Part shown: positions 41,332 to 54,064 of the stretch, in pieces
Layout of the letters: every line of letters begins with the position of its first letter
Position numbering within the stretch: position 1 is the stretch's first letter
Source: Rotaria socialis
Lineage: Eukaryota > Rotifera > Eurotatoria > Philodinida > Philodinidae
Reading direction: 5' to 3'
DNA length: 64,000 nt
NCBI GenBank assembly: GCA_905331475.1
Contig: CAJNYU010000987.1
Location: 1-64,000 of the forward strand
The notes under the pieces: model-generated
Databases searched by the model: none
Told to the model about the DNA's origin: nothing
Seen by the model: only the letters and a program-made list of their open reading frames with translations
Program-made: the position numbers and the translations under genes

Positions 41332-42180
41332 TTATTCATAATTTTTAATTTCTATCATACGTACACCCGTATAAATATATGTATTGAGATTAATAATTGT
41401 AAAAATGAATAATTCCGTGATTGAACGAGTTGCATTTTTATTTTTAACGATTTTAAATGTTACTAATGAATATAGATGAAGAAGTCCATACGGAATTGTA
41501 GTTATAAGAATTAGAATAATTTGCATACAGAGCATATTGACTAATTGACGATCGGCATGCTGATGAGTCAGACCTACGGATTGAGATACATTTCTGTAGG
41601 TAAGAAATCCAAATATAATCGTCAATGAACTAGGTATAAATGTAAGAAGTCCAAGTACAGATATTGGAAGATATAAGGTCAATCGAATATTCATAGACGC
41701 ACATATATGTGTCGTTGGTGATATATCATAGTAGAGAAAAAATGGAATGCCATGAAGTAAACAAATCACAATTAATAATAGACTATTCCAATACGCTTGT
41801 CTCATAGTACTAAATCGTCGTAATTCGATATTTTTTGATGTAACAAAATATTGATCAACCGTTGCTAAGCATTGACAATAGAACGGTATAATAGTTACGC
41901 TATAGATAAAATAGTTTCGAAATTTACACCATATAATCGACGAACAAAAAAGATCGACTCTAAAGCCGGTCTCAAGAATACGCGAAAGAAGAGCGACGAA
42001 TAATATAAGAATATCGCAGATAGATGCAATTAAAAAATAGAACGTACATGGGTTTGAACGGTAAGAACTTACAACTGATAAAATATAAATATGAATGATA
42101 TTACCCGCAAGACCAGTTATAAAAAGAAAACATCCAACATAGATTGTATATTGTTGAATAATATATGATAAAGTCACCAT
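41332..42180 (-). CDS. Rhodopsin-like seven-transmembrane GPCR, single exon
   Basis: This intact single-exon frame of 282 residues has seven hydrophobic segments. TM1 ends GLAGNIIHIYIL with the conserved GN. TM2 is FLIASICDILILFVALL, with the conserved Asp. TM3 is followed by CLATVDQYFVTS, where DQY replaces the usual DRY. TM5 contains the conserved Pro-rich segment FIPSSLTIIFGFLTYRN. TM6 is in CMQIILILITTIPYGLLHLY. TM7 is in ELFIFTIINLNTYIYTGVRM, where an NxxxY-like sequence replaces NPxxY. Short loops and a short tail fit an orphan peptide or chemosensory receptor; such intronless receptors are expanded in rotifers. The ligand cannot be read from the sequence. The start MVTLSYIIQQ is the only reasonable one. 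Confidence 0.85.
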   Translation of the reverse strand: MVTLSYIIQQYTIYVGCFLFITGLAGNIIHIYILSVVSSYRSNPCTFYFLIASICDILILFVALLSRILETGFRVDLFCSSIIWCKFRNYFIYSVTIIPFYCQCLATVDQYFVTSKNIELRRFSTMRQAYWNSLLLIVICLLHGIPFFLYYDISPTTHICASMNIRLTLYLPISVLGLLTFIPSSLTIIFGFLTYRNVSQSVGLTHQHADRQLVNMLCMQIILILITTIPYGLLHLYSLVTFKIVKNKNATRSITELFIFTIINLNTYIYTGVRMIEIKNYE

Positions 42181-45100
42181 GTTGTTTTTGAACTATGAAA
42201 AATTTACATCGAGACACGTTTATCGTTTAGCTGCTATCTTAATAATCATTTTTAGTATTTTCAAAAGAAGGTTTTTATCTCATGATTTTTGAAATGTGCA
42301 GATATTAAAACTTTACTGCGTTTAGCTGAGATGAATTATTATACTAATGCAAAGCTGGATAAGTCAGATGTTTTTCAACCCGGACGCTAATGATTTCGAG
42401 GCTTATATTTATATCAAAATCAATAGCAGAGAGCGCAAATAGATTTGCAATCGATAGTACTCTGCGAGACTTGTTCTACTTCGTTATTATAATATGTGTT
42501 CATTAGTGTTGAAGGATATGACGAGAAACTTGAGTTTATTTTACTTATTTACTCAAACAGTATAGCATATTTGTGAGAATGATTAAAGAGTAGCTCCATC
42601 ATGCTTAATATTCTAATTGCATACGTTCACTATGCAAAGCGAAAAAAGTGTACTGTTTCTTGACATCGATTGACGGACTGAAAATCTCTTTAGGCTAAGC
42701 AAAGCGTTAATGTGTATTTACTTTATTATCGCTTATGTCTCTGAGAACGATATGACGGAAATCATCCGAAATGAAAATCAATACTTGATACATAACAATG
42801 CCGAACGGTGATTCCATCTGGTTTCGATATTTATAAAGACTCATATGATAGAAATATTCTTCGACATTACTAAAAGAACGCGAATGTTTTCAGGGCTATA
42901 TTTACTGTCAACTAAGTTGGGAACATTTGTTTGTATTCATATCGGATTTTTTCCGTGGTCCTGAATAACAATTTAGCGTTGTATTGAGTTGAAGTTAAAA
43001 TATTTCTCGTAGAATATAATTACGACATCTTACGCAAATTGTAAAAATATGATAATCAGTTTGACTCTTCTGATCCCGTGCAACAAATATGTTCTATCAT
43101 TTACAAGGTAAAATCGTAATCACTTCGAGCTCTAAGAATTTTAAGCTTTTGCGAAATCATACTCAACAACTGTGATTAACACTTTGGGCTGCCTGGATTA
43201 TTCATGAGTTTACATGCTGCTCTGTTGCTTTCTATTGTGATGCCGTTTTTGATAAATATTTTCCATAAAGTCTCCATCCGGATAGGGCTATTAACATAAG
43301 GCTGGGATTTAAGTGATCATTACGTGAAAATATTATGGAATCAGTCAATACAATGATGGATCAGTGAGATATTTGAATAGGAACAGTTATGATTCAATGA
43401 GGACTGTAAATAAATCTGAGAATCAATAAGTTAAATGAGAAGATTTGCGTACAAATGTAAATCTCTAATAATACGAATCTGTTTTTACCTTTCTTTTTTC
43501 TACCGGCTGTTCTACAAAAAATAAGTACCGCATGTAAATGTGCTCTTTTTTGCTTTTATCTTCCTCGCCATTAGCTAAGTGTAAACAAGAAAAATAGATG
43601 AAAGAGATACTAGTTGCACAGTGTGAAAGCGATTTATCAGATGCAGTTATGCATGAAAACATTGACTTAGATCGAAATAAAACAGCCCAAATGGAAGATC
43701 TGTGTGATTGTGCTAAGAAAATAGAAACATCGATTGAAAATATCTGGTAAAGATCTATGCAGAACGCCGAATAAAAGATTATTATAAATAGACGTAGGAA
43801 TTGTTGCAGTCTGTGACTGGCGTACTGGTGTAGCTCTCGGATTAAAAGTAATTTTAATGAATATTCTGTGCGATTTAGATTGAAAAAGTATCTACACTCA
43901 CATTCTCATAAGCATTAGAAAGCAACACACTCTTAATTATATATTTTTATGCATAATAACGAAACAGGTTGTTGTAACGATTGTTTAGTTGTTTGTAGCG
44001 AAGGTTTTAGAAATATAATATTCGGTTTGAATTTTGAAAAGCTTGCACCAATACATAAACACTGTGAACTAAAGTCATTCGCAAAAATAGCTTCCGTTAG
44101 TGTGAAAAGATATATCAACTAAGGCTGAACTCGTTTTTCTGATATCCTCCTTTCTTTATTATTTTCCTTCGAATTCTATTGTAATTATAATACGATCCAA
44201 ACTAATTTATGTACTGTTTCTTAGATATAAGAAATAATTGATCGTTTCACTGATCAACTATTTTGCTCGCTTAACATAATGTTTAAAAACTGATGGACGG
44301 ACCAGTATATCTATCGCATTAGTCGTGAACTGGTCCAACTATTTATTCAACTAGCGAACTTAAGGCCCTCCCCCCTCAGAAAAGCCGATTTTTCAAAAAA
44401 AACCGAAATCGAGTTTTTATCATAGAAAGATTCCCCGTGATTTCCTCTTTCAGAATATATATAATTTTTTCAAAAAAGGTTAAGTTTTGACAGACTTATT
44501 GAAGAAATACTCTTTCATCTCCCTTACTCCCACACACCTTTCTAAAAATTCCTAAATGTTGATCTGAAAACATGGGTCTCAACTAGAAAAATTGTTATAA
44601 CTTTCATTTGCCTTTGGCTTTCCCTGATACTTTTTTTACTTTAAAGGTTTCAATTATAGCTAACTTTTTATCAGATGGATTTTCGATATTGGATTCCTGG
44701 GCTGAGAAAAGTCCGATTTAGTGCGCTTTTTATACCTACTTTGGCAGTCATACCGAGTAAAATACTTATAAAAAATGAGTAGAAGCGAATTTCAAAATTC
44801 TATCTGATAAAAGCTTGCGTATGGAGGCTAGCTTTAATTTAAAACCGACCCGGCCTCGATAGCTCTCATAGTCATGAAGTTATAACAACTCTCGTGGAGC
44901 CCACAAAACAAGTCATAAGTCTAGTTTAGTAAGGTATACAAGGCTGAAACTTTTATCACAAGCGTTTCTCACTGCCACGATGTATCCCTGAAAGTTTCAG
45001 CTCAAACGTGGCAAGTCGATTCTGAGGGGCGTGGGCCCTTAATTCGCTTCTTTTTCTACGCAAATATCTTTGCATGTAGGAAATAACAGTATTCCATCAG

Positions 45101-46002
45101 ATCATTTCTATGAATAATACGTACTTGGCCTTTGATAAGACAAATAGATTTCTATAATGAATTTAATCAAGTCTATCAGACTATTTTCAGTAAACTTGAA
45201 TATCAATTACGGTATGTATCGAGTTTAAATTTATGCCCATGTATTGCAGCAGGATCTGGTTTTAGATCGGATTTCACAACAGATGGGAAAGAGAAGATTC
45301 TTGGATTCACAGTGAGAAAATGAAAATAACCATCTGTATACCGAACATAGTTACAAAAGATAAAATCAGAAATAATTTATTGATTTATTTTCGATATAAA
45401 TATTTGACTTTATAAAGCATACATTTTGTATCTGGTTTATTACAATCATATGGGCTTTTCTCTCACCTCTTATCTCTAGTATCTCAAGAGATACAACCAT
45501 ATGAGAGAATAACTACTTTTTTCGTTCATATCTCTTCAGAACAATGCAATGACGAATCCGATTGAAAATAGAAGTGAATAGGTCATTGTCGATTTCTTTA
45601 TCAAGACATAAAGCTATTTTATTTCTTTTGTATCTTTCTAATCAAGTCGTCAACTTCAACTAGTCGATGGCTGCTTATAGACATATTCATGTTGCTATGA
45701 AAATCTGAATGACAAAATGGGACAAGTATGAAATGCAAATGAATTAGTCTACAATAAACTAGCACCACTGGTATATAATTTTCTAATTTAAAATCAAGTA
45801 TTTCAGCAATAGGATTTTCGAAGGGTCTTTAAAATCCATTTTGTTTGAGTTACAAAAAATGATAGAGAAAACAAGTTTTTTTCATTTGAAACTTTAGCAA
45901 TCGTTCACATACTCAACAATGATGTGACTTCTCTTCAAGATTTCCAACAAAAAATAAAAATAAAACGTATCCAATAATTTTTTATTTAAAAAAATCTTTC
46001 AA
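42181..46002. other. Intergenic region holding a foldback element
   Basis: There is no gene that I can support: frames near 43465-43662, 43933-44118 and 45132-45323 are short and unrecognised. The main feature is the inverted-repeat element at 44353-45048. A small hairpin (TATCTCTAGTATCTCAAGAGATA) lies near 45469-45491. Confidence 0.55.
44353..45048. mobile_element. Non-autonomous foldback DNA transposon with TTAA at both ends (piggyBac-like MITE candidate)
   Basis: The left end AGCGAACTTAAGGCCCTCC leads to CCCCTCAGAAAAG. The right end, read inverted, is AGCGAATTAAGGGCCCACG leading to CCCCTCAGAATCG. Both carry TTAA next to a G/C-rich terminal repeat. Internal inverted blocks also match (TGGGTCTCAACT..TTGTTATAACTTTCAT against inverted TGGGCTCCACGAG..TTGTTATAACTTCAT, and a TTTTTATCAGAT block against its inverted copy), so most of the 0.7 kb can fold back on itself. 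There is no coding capacity. TTAA is the piggyBac target site, but since similarity extends outside it, TTAA may be part of the repeat rather than a duplication. Confidence 0.6.
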
Positions 46003-47542
46003 TCATTTATATTTTACATGTTCATATCCATAAGTATCAAATAGTTGTCTTTGTTCTGGATCGGATAGAATTGCGTAAGCTTGATTAATTAATTTAAATT
46101 TTTCTTCAATTTCTTTATTTCCAACATTTCGATCCGGATGGAATTCTTTCACTTTGAGTAAATACGCTTGTTTAATGGCTGTATTTGATGCGACTCGGCT
46201 TACACCTAATATTTGATAGAAATCAGGACCGACTTCTAATGAATAGGTTGACTTACTAAAATTTTCAAACAGAAAAATTTCGAAATCTACAACTTTGGCC
46301 AACTTACGTTTCTTGCGTTCGTTGCCGAGTAAAAGTTTCCGACGTTTGACGTGCGTCAAAATGTTTATCAGTAAAAAAATGTGGATTTTGTTTTTTAAAA
46401 TCCAGCCATTCGCGAATATCACGTTTACCTCGATAGAGATGAGAATAATCTCGAGCATATCTTCCGAATATTAAAGAACTTATTGTAACAAAAGGAAGGG
46501 TTAATCCAATGGCAAGTAAACCGATGGGTATAGCAACAAAACGTTGTGTGGCAGCGTAGATCACAAAAGTTACTATTGATATTAGCGACATAATACATGC
46601 AGGATAAATAACACCCATAAGTATTGCTGTTATCTGGAATAAAACTAAAGTTAAAAATCAGATTTTATTTTACACGAACAGTTTTACTTTTAATCGAGAA
46701 ATTTGTCTTGATCCCGCGACTTTTCCTGTTCGACCATTGATTAAACATTGAAATTGCCTATTTCCATATTGATAATCAACAGTATAAACAGGGAAATAGA
46801 CTAGTTTTTGTATTTCATTTTCAGTACGAAAACGAATTGATGTTATCCGATATTCATCTTTTTTGTGTTCCGTTAAATTTTTTATGCTGAGATTTTGAAT
46901 TTCGTTAACTATGACTAGATCCCAACCAATTTCAAATGCTGTATCTCGATCGATTGTCCATTCTTCGATTATATCATTGTTTAACGATGAAACATCAATT
47001 GATTGTAACGTATCATTGAGTTTCATATCGATTTCAACTATATGTTGTCGATCATAATTATGAGCTGCATACACATTTATATCCGATAGATCAACATTCG
47101 GTAGAGTAACTTGATCAGCTAACGCATGCCATTCAGTACCACCCAATAACCATGAACCACGTTTTACCTAAACGGAAAAATCAAAGACTTTCCCAAGAGT
47201 TCTGCTTTCTTTTTGTTTCGTCTTACGTAAGCTTCAGCATATGCAGATCCTTTCAATGAGAACGACCAGCATGGTAGAAAACGTCGAGTCAATGTAACTG
47301 ATGTTGTTTTCCAATCACCAGGCGCCAACCTCTTACAAGAAAAATAAGATAAAAAGTGAAAAAAATTGAACACAGAACTATTACCAAAATGATCTTCGCC
47401 ATTGATTAAAATAATCGAGGGCTTTACTGTCGTCAAATGTAAATGGTACACCCATGCGAGCAGTACTACTTGAATCATGAATGAATGCTCGATGATAAAA
47501 TAGAGTTGACCATCGACACGAGTGTTTGAGAAGTCGTTGCAT
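46003..47542 (-). CDS. Membrane protein with C-terminal J domain (DnaJ family)
   Basis: A probable membrane-anchored Hsp70 co-chaperone. The start at 47542 (MQRLLKHSCRWSTLFYHR) gives an Arg/Lys-rich, initially acid-free N terminus that could be a mitochondrial presequence. The exons join as RRSF-W-LAPGDWKTT, then AEAYVKRGSWLLGGTEWHAL. A beta-rich region ends in YPVYTVDYQYGNRQFQCLIN followed by GRTGKVAG, a pattern seen in several uncharacterised membrane proteins. Two or three hydrophobic helices follow (about 46640-46460), then a charged linker. The last exon carries the J domain starting DFYQILGVSRVASNTAIKQA, with the HPD motif in KEFHPDRN, ending EHVKYK. The HPD triad is intact, so Hsp70 stimulation is likely. 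I do not recognise an orthologous group. Part of this gene is duplicated inverted just upstream (47614-47691). Confidence 0.75.
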
Positions 47543-47613
47543 AATCGTAAAACAGTGTGATGAAGGTGGAAAAGTACTATAGAACTACTGCTGAAAACCT
47601 CTGATGCTATTTG

Positions 47614-47691
47614 ATTGGTTGGGATCTAGTCATAGTTAACGAAATTCAAAATCTCAGCATAAAAAATTTAACGGAACACAAAAAAGATGAA
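47614..47691 (+). repeat. Inverted 78-bp copy of a J-domain-gene exon ending at an N
   Basis: These 78 bases match the coding strand of the J-domain gene exon at 46853-46930 base for base, but on the opposite strand. The copy stops exactly before the only ambiguous base of the window (47692), which is followed by eight C. The left edge fades into a short imperfect match. A precise, unmutated inverted fragment abutting N plus a homopolymer suggests a mis-joined or gap-filled assembly rather than a biological duplication. Confidence 0.8.
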
Positions 47692-47692
47692 N

Positions 47693-48324
47693 CCCCCCCC
47701 GCTCCATTGAAGACTAGTGACATCTTTGAAACGAAGCTATCCTCATTGTCAGTATCGATATGATAGTTACCTTTGAAATTGAAACTTTTAATGGTGAATT
47801 ACTTCCGAACACTGAGCTTTACTTAAGATAATGCATTCTGAAGTTGTCATTAAAAGAAAAGAAAGGAACAAGATGAATTCAATTTCCGTTTCATCATTGA
47901 AGATATGCACTTTAGTTACAATTAATACGTTTGAAAAAAGGATTTCACACATCTCCTAATTTTGATCAACCTAAAGGTACCTATGATGAAAACTAAAATT
48001 TCTATTTCGAACTTTCCTTTAATCATATCGCATAAGAAAGTCAGAGAATCATAAACATAGACTTCAAAATACGCGCTGTACATCGTATTACATCAGAAGA
48101 ATACCAATTATTCTTTACACTATTAGATCATAATTGTAACAAAAACACATGTTATCAATCAATCAATGGTATTTATGGAAAAATAGAAAAAAGCCATAAG
48201 AAAAAAAAGCGAAGAAAAAGAGAACAAAGACAAGAATGCATAATTATCTTTTCCTACACGCTTCAAAATGAATACACACATATAATCACTGTTAAAAAAA
48301 ACAAAAATGATAATTCTTTCTTCA
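47693..48324. other. Intergenic stretch, nothing recognised
   Basis: AT-rich sequence between the possible assembly junction and the 3' end of the nephrin-like gene. No open frame, RNA gene or repeat beyond A-rich tracts was seen. It should contain the poly(A) site of the nephrin-like gene at its right edge. Confidence 0.4.
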
Positions 48325-51300
48325 TTAAACAAGTTCAGCTCTTATACAGCCATGTGTCATTGTTGAATTACCAACACCGTCTTTAAAACTTTTATATGTT
48401 ACAACACTATTATCAACACTTGATGGGGAATAATGATTTAATCGTACATTATCGTATGGAGAAAATCGTCCCTTCTAAACAAAAAAATCATAACAATAAT
48501 ATTTAATGAAAACAAATCTATATATTCAATCGCTACTTTTATGGCAGCATAAGGAGAACAAGCTCTTGTTCTGACACTTGTATCCAATGCCAAATAGGAA
48601 GATATATCATCTGAATAATATAAAAATACGAAACACACAACATTAAACGTAAAGATCGAAATGATCAATTACCTTGTGGCCACAATCGACTTTGATTCGG
48701 TGTGAGTCGTGCCAACGTAGCCGATGAATACGAAGGTACAAATGGACGTTTAACATCATCTTCTTCATAACGTTGATACGTATTAAAAGGATAAGCATTT
48801 GAACTCGTCGAAAATGGTCTATCGAAAAATAAATTTGATGGAATAGGTTGAAATATATCAACTGTATTCGCTTCGGTTTCATTTGTTCCTGTTGTTGACG
48901 AATTATCACTTGTTATATTTGATCGTCGACGTTTCATTATAAACAATGATATAAGTACAATATTGATCAGTAAAATAAATAAACCAAAAACAGCAACAAT
49001 AACAATAACTGACAGGGAAAATTTTGTTGACGTATTTGAAAATGAATAAAACGGTGATGATGGTAAATATCGAGACGTTGATGCTTTTAGTTCATCAGTC
49101 CATTGACTTAAATGATGTGAATTATTTGCACGAACGCTGATGAAATATTCACTAGATAATAGTAAATTTTTTAAATCAAATGATTGTTCATTGTCAGGTA
49201 CATCTTCATATGAATAACGATCGTTGTTCGAAAGACGATAACGTATTTGAAAGCGTTGCTGTGAGCCACCATCAAAACCCGGTGTCCAACTAATGAACAA
49301 CGACGAATGAGATGTATTTGCTACGCGCACTTGCGTCGGAGTATCGGGCAGCGCTGAAGAGCGTAAAAAAAAGTAAAAAATGAAATCTACAAAGATAGAA
49401 ATGAAAACTTACTCAATCCAGATAGTGTTATTTCAGTGACATCACTTCCCAGTGTATTTTCTGCTTTACATTGATATATACCATAATCAGATTTCGTAAC
49501 ATTAGCAACATAGAGTACAGCATCAAATAGAAGATTAGGAGAGAACGACGAAGGTGAAATAATTCGTTCGTTTAGGACAAATCGATGTTTCGATGACGAT
49601 GATAAAATTTCGTTATCCTTAAAAATAAAAGAAAACAGCAATTCTCTCCTATGTTCTGATTTCAAATAATGAATAAAATGATTATTGACTCGTAGAAATA
49701 GACCAGTGTTTATTCTTTGACGTACCTTTAGCCATGTTACAGTCGGCCTTGGTACAGCCGACAGATAACAATGAAGTTCAGCTGTCAGTGAACGATCAGA
49801 ATCAGCTGCTGCTTTACTTCGACTGAGATCATTTCGATCAATTTCTGGTGCATCTAAACATATACATTCATAATTACGCATCGACGAGGAACATAATAAT
49901 AAAAATTTACATTGTACAACTAATGGTATTGTTGCTCGACTATTGCCATATGGATTACTTATTTCACATGCGTACTGTCCGGCATTTTCTTTACGTATAG
50001 ATCGGCCAATTAACGATACTTCATTGCCTTCGGTACGTTTTTCCCATTGAATGCCACTATTGATTAGAGATATATCTTCATTGTTTTTAAACCATCGTAC
50101 ATTATTTAAATCAATTGGATTAGCATCAATAGCACATAGAAGTGTTACCATAGAGTCTGGCACTATTGCCTCGGAAATCGAATAGCCACGGGTTCGAGTT
50201 ACAACAGGTCCATCTTTCGAGAGAAAAAAAGATAATAGCTTTGATTGTAATCAAGAAATTTCTACATACAAAGAACATTTAAAGTAAAATTAACTTCGGT
50301 ACTTCCAATGGCATTCGTAGCTATACATCGATAGACACCTATATCACTTTTTTCTATAGTTGTTATTGATAATTGTCCTTGATTTATATATATTCTGAAT
50401 TGATCACTAAATAATTGTCTACCCGACGGATGAAACCATGCGTAGGTAATTGGCATTGGATATGCACTTGCTTCAAGTGTTAGATTCAATGATTGGTTTT
50501 CTTTTACATCAGCGATAGCGTCGAAATCATGAAAATAGGGTTTATCTTACGTGAAAAAAGAAAACAATATATTTAATCATACAAAAAAAAAAAAGAATAA
50601 CTTACGATTAACATTGAGTACATAAGTCACTTGTTTAGTTAATGGTGGCGTATACATATCTAATGTTGCTTCACATGTTAATAGATTTCCATGTAAAGTA
50701 AGATCAATACGAGGTAACTAAAATTAGACCAAACAACAAATTAATTTCCTCAATCAGAATTCTTAAATGACAGTATTTTTTCTAGCATGAAAATTGCATC
50801 GCGTCGGAATAGTCACTCGCATTAAGAAAACCTATATTTGATTGTTTACGCTTGGCGTCACTCAATCGAAATCTAGCTAATAATCTACTAACCATAAATT
50901 TAATTGAATTAATTCCATTAATATAAGTACTGGGCGTTTTATATTCAATATCCAAATGTTTTACACCATCATTTGATTGTCTAATAATCGATAATGTCGC
51001 TTGTGGATTCGATAGTGACGTTCGACATTCGAATTCACCTAGATTATCATTACCAACTGATAGACTTGATAAAATCGTACTATCGATTATTTTCATTTCA
51101 GCTGGTAAAACTAAAACAAATCATTTCATTTTAAACAACTAAATCTTTAAATATCAACTTACAAACAATATGCAACGTAAACGAAGCAATACGTTCAGGG
51201 AAATTTGCAACTTGTCCTTTACAAATCAATGGTAGGTTATTATCGGATGGCAGAGCAACGAATTCCACACGACTTAATGCATATTTTCCTCGTGTTTCAC

Positions 51301-54064
51301 TGATATATTCCGAACGCATTAATTCATCGCCTTTAAACCACGTTATTTTTCCTAATGGATTTCCTCCGGTTAGAGTACATTCAGCAACAATTGTGTCACC
51401 CGCTTTGATTGTCTTCTCTCGTGTTACACCGTGCATTTCAATACTTGTTGCATCATCTATCGAGAGAAAATATTAAATAAACAAAAGAAAAATTCTTTCA
51501 AGATACTAACATATAATATTTAATCGTGTTGAATCAATAACCAGATGTCCAGTTTCAGGATTTCTTGCTTCACATGAAAGTATTTTATTGTGATATTCTC
51601 TTAGTTCTTTATCAACACCAATTGTCTTAACCAATTGTATAATTTTGCCGGAATTTTCTCCTTGTTGTTCCGTAGGATCGATATCACCCATGATCACATG
51701 TCCATCTAATTTCCAAACAACAACCGGTCGTGGATTCGACGATGTTGTTCGACATTCAAAATGTCGAGTTGTACCTTCAACTATTGTTGTTTCACTCATG
51801 TTTGCATCATGTATGTTGCCAAAAATTAAAACTTGCGATGGACCAACTAGAAGAAAATGTTCTTTTTTGAAATTACAATTACAAACAAAATGTATTTCTT
51901 ACAAGCAACTTGTAGAGTAATATTATTTTGTAGCCGTTGTCCCAACGAATATAGATACGAATTTGTTACATGACATGATAATCTCACATTATTATCCGAT
52001 GGTGAAATAATCATTGTTATATTATTTTGCGTTATATTTTGTTGATAAAGTACAACGAAAGAATTATCAATTAGATTTAATGTATCACTACCAACTTCTA
52101 TTCTATACCATGATAGTCGACCTAATGGATGACCACCACTAGATTGACATGATAATGTTAAACGTGATCCATTTATTAAATAGAATCTTGATGAATAACC
52201 ATGAATATCGGGTATGCTGGGTGGTGATGTGACTTCGACATCAAATGATGTACGAAATTTAGCTGTATCATCAGTTAAGGTTTCATGACGGACATCGCAT
52301 GTATAACGATTTTTATGTAATGATAATGATGGAACAAGCGACAGAGTGCTAACAGTTGTAAACAGGCGACCTTTTAAAAATGAAAAATATCATACAGAGA
52401 GCTGGTTTTCGTAATGGTTAGATTTCGAATAATGATGTCAATAGAGAAAAATTCTTTTCCATAAGCTCTAACCTTTTCGTTAGGTCATATATCATCGAGA
52501 CATTTCTTAGCAAACATTATATCAAGAAGCTATTTATAGTATCATCCAAAAGAATCTTCTGCAGATTTACTTTTCTCGTATTCCATCATAAATCTTTCCG
52601 GAGAAAAAAAAATAATAATTTGAACTTTTTAGCTAATTCTCTCGGTCGATGGAATCATTTATAAAGTTCTTATATAAAAATTTGAACACGCCTATTAACG
52701 GTAGAGTGTACTTGAAACAACTTTTTATTACATCACTCTCGATTGATTCAATACAGTAAGGAGAAAAGCCTCATAAGTAACTCACTTATAGTAAACGAAG
52801 AAAAAAAGTCAAGTTCTACTCTAGTAATACATGTATATATTATTACCTTGAGCAAAGGTTCTTGATGTAGCTGGAAATTCCACACCGTTTTCATTAATCC
52901 ATTTAATTTGTGCAGCTGGTCGTGCACCATCAACCCGGCAATTTATTTGATGTACAGGTTCATCATAGCGCATAGTGACAAGAGTTACTTCATTGGAAAA
53001 TAGACGATCATTGATTTGTACACGTTCTGGTCGAACAAGAGCTCTGACATGGCCGATTTGTTTCAATGCCGGAGCATCATTATAGGGTGAAACTTCACAA
53101 GCATATAAGCCTTCGTCGTCTAATTTTAATGATTCAATTAAAAAATTAAATTCACCACGATTTTCATCGCCAATTATTGACCAATGTGGAAATGCAGGAA
53201 GTTGTCGATCATAACCTAGAGGAAACAAAAACACAAAAGGTCAATCGTCTTTCATGTCCGACTAATGCTCATTAGTAGACAAGAAAATAGTTACACACTG
53301 GGTGATAGTCGTGTTATTCTAAGTAATTCTTGTCAGACGACGATAAAATATGTGTGTCAATCAACGCCTCTATTCCTCCAAAGATAACGAGAGTTAATTG
53401 CTCTTCATGTTCATCGATAGACTCCACCTACTTTCTAACGAATAACCGTTTATAGTCAATATCTAAATACCACCATTATTTTAGGAGATTCAAAGCTTTT
53501 CTTTTTCTTTTCTCACACAGGGTGGGTGGATTATTTGTTCAAACTGAATGGTTCGTGTTGCTTATCATTATCAAATAAGGCGGAGAGAGAACGAATCATT
53601 CGAACACTTGCCAATGGCCAAAGGAGAAAAGCCGGTAATGGATGTTTATCATATGCATACACTTCATTCGTATTATACATAGAAGAGATGACGACAACGA
53701 TGATGGTAATGTCAATTAGACAATTATGTTAGTGCGTGTGTATATGCATATAATATATAGATTTAAATACGAACTTACCCAATGCAAGTCCATCTTTCGT
53801 CCATTGAACATCGCCATGAGGTGGAGCAATAACACATGGAATAGTAACATTAGAGCCAACTAAAGCTGATATATCAGAAGGTTTTACTTCATAAAATTGG
53901 CCTTGACTGTTGGATAAATCTAAAGAAAATCAATATATATTTATATATTCATAAATTTTGACAAAAATCATTTCAAAAGACTTACACAGGATTGAATAGA
54001 ATACCAACCATTGAAGAAGTAGGCTTAGTGCCATTTCTGAAATAGATAATCGTAAAATAGTCAT
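48325..54064 (-). CDS. Nephrin/SNS-like immunoglobulin-superfamily adhesion receptor
   Basis: This multi-exon gene encodes a type I membrane adhesion receptor of the nephrin/Sticks-and-stones/Hibris group, which works in cell-cell recognition, myoblast fusion and filtration slits. It begins with a hydrophobic leader (MALSLLLQWLVFYSILYLS). Ig1 has the group signature VKPSDISALVGSNVTIPC and VQWTKDGLAL. I count nine Ig domains, with paired Cys and YxC motifs such as GLYACEV, RYTCDV, GVYRCIATNAIGST, GQYACEISNPYGNS and GIYQCKAENTLGS. One FN3 domain follows (LPDTPTQVRVANTSHSSLFI), then a TM helix (SVIVIVAVFGLFILLINIVL), a basic stop-transfer KRRRS, and a cytoplasmic tail of about 140 residues. The tail contains SPYDNVRL, a YDxV motif of the kind bound by the Nck SH2 domain in nephrin, and ends AELV (possible PDZ ligand). 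The start is either 54064 or, if TTTCAG at about 54036-54041 is a 5'UTR acceptor, 54034. Stop at 48325. Confidence 0.87.

Noticed and set aside
43800..43850. Possible tRNA-like sequence
   Set aside because: Some T-loop-like and D-loop-like words, but no consistent acceptor stem or anticodon arm could be drawn.
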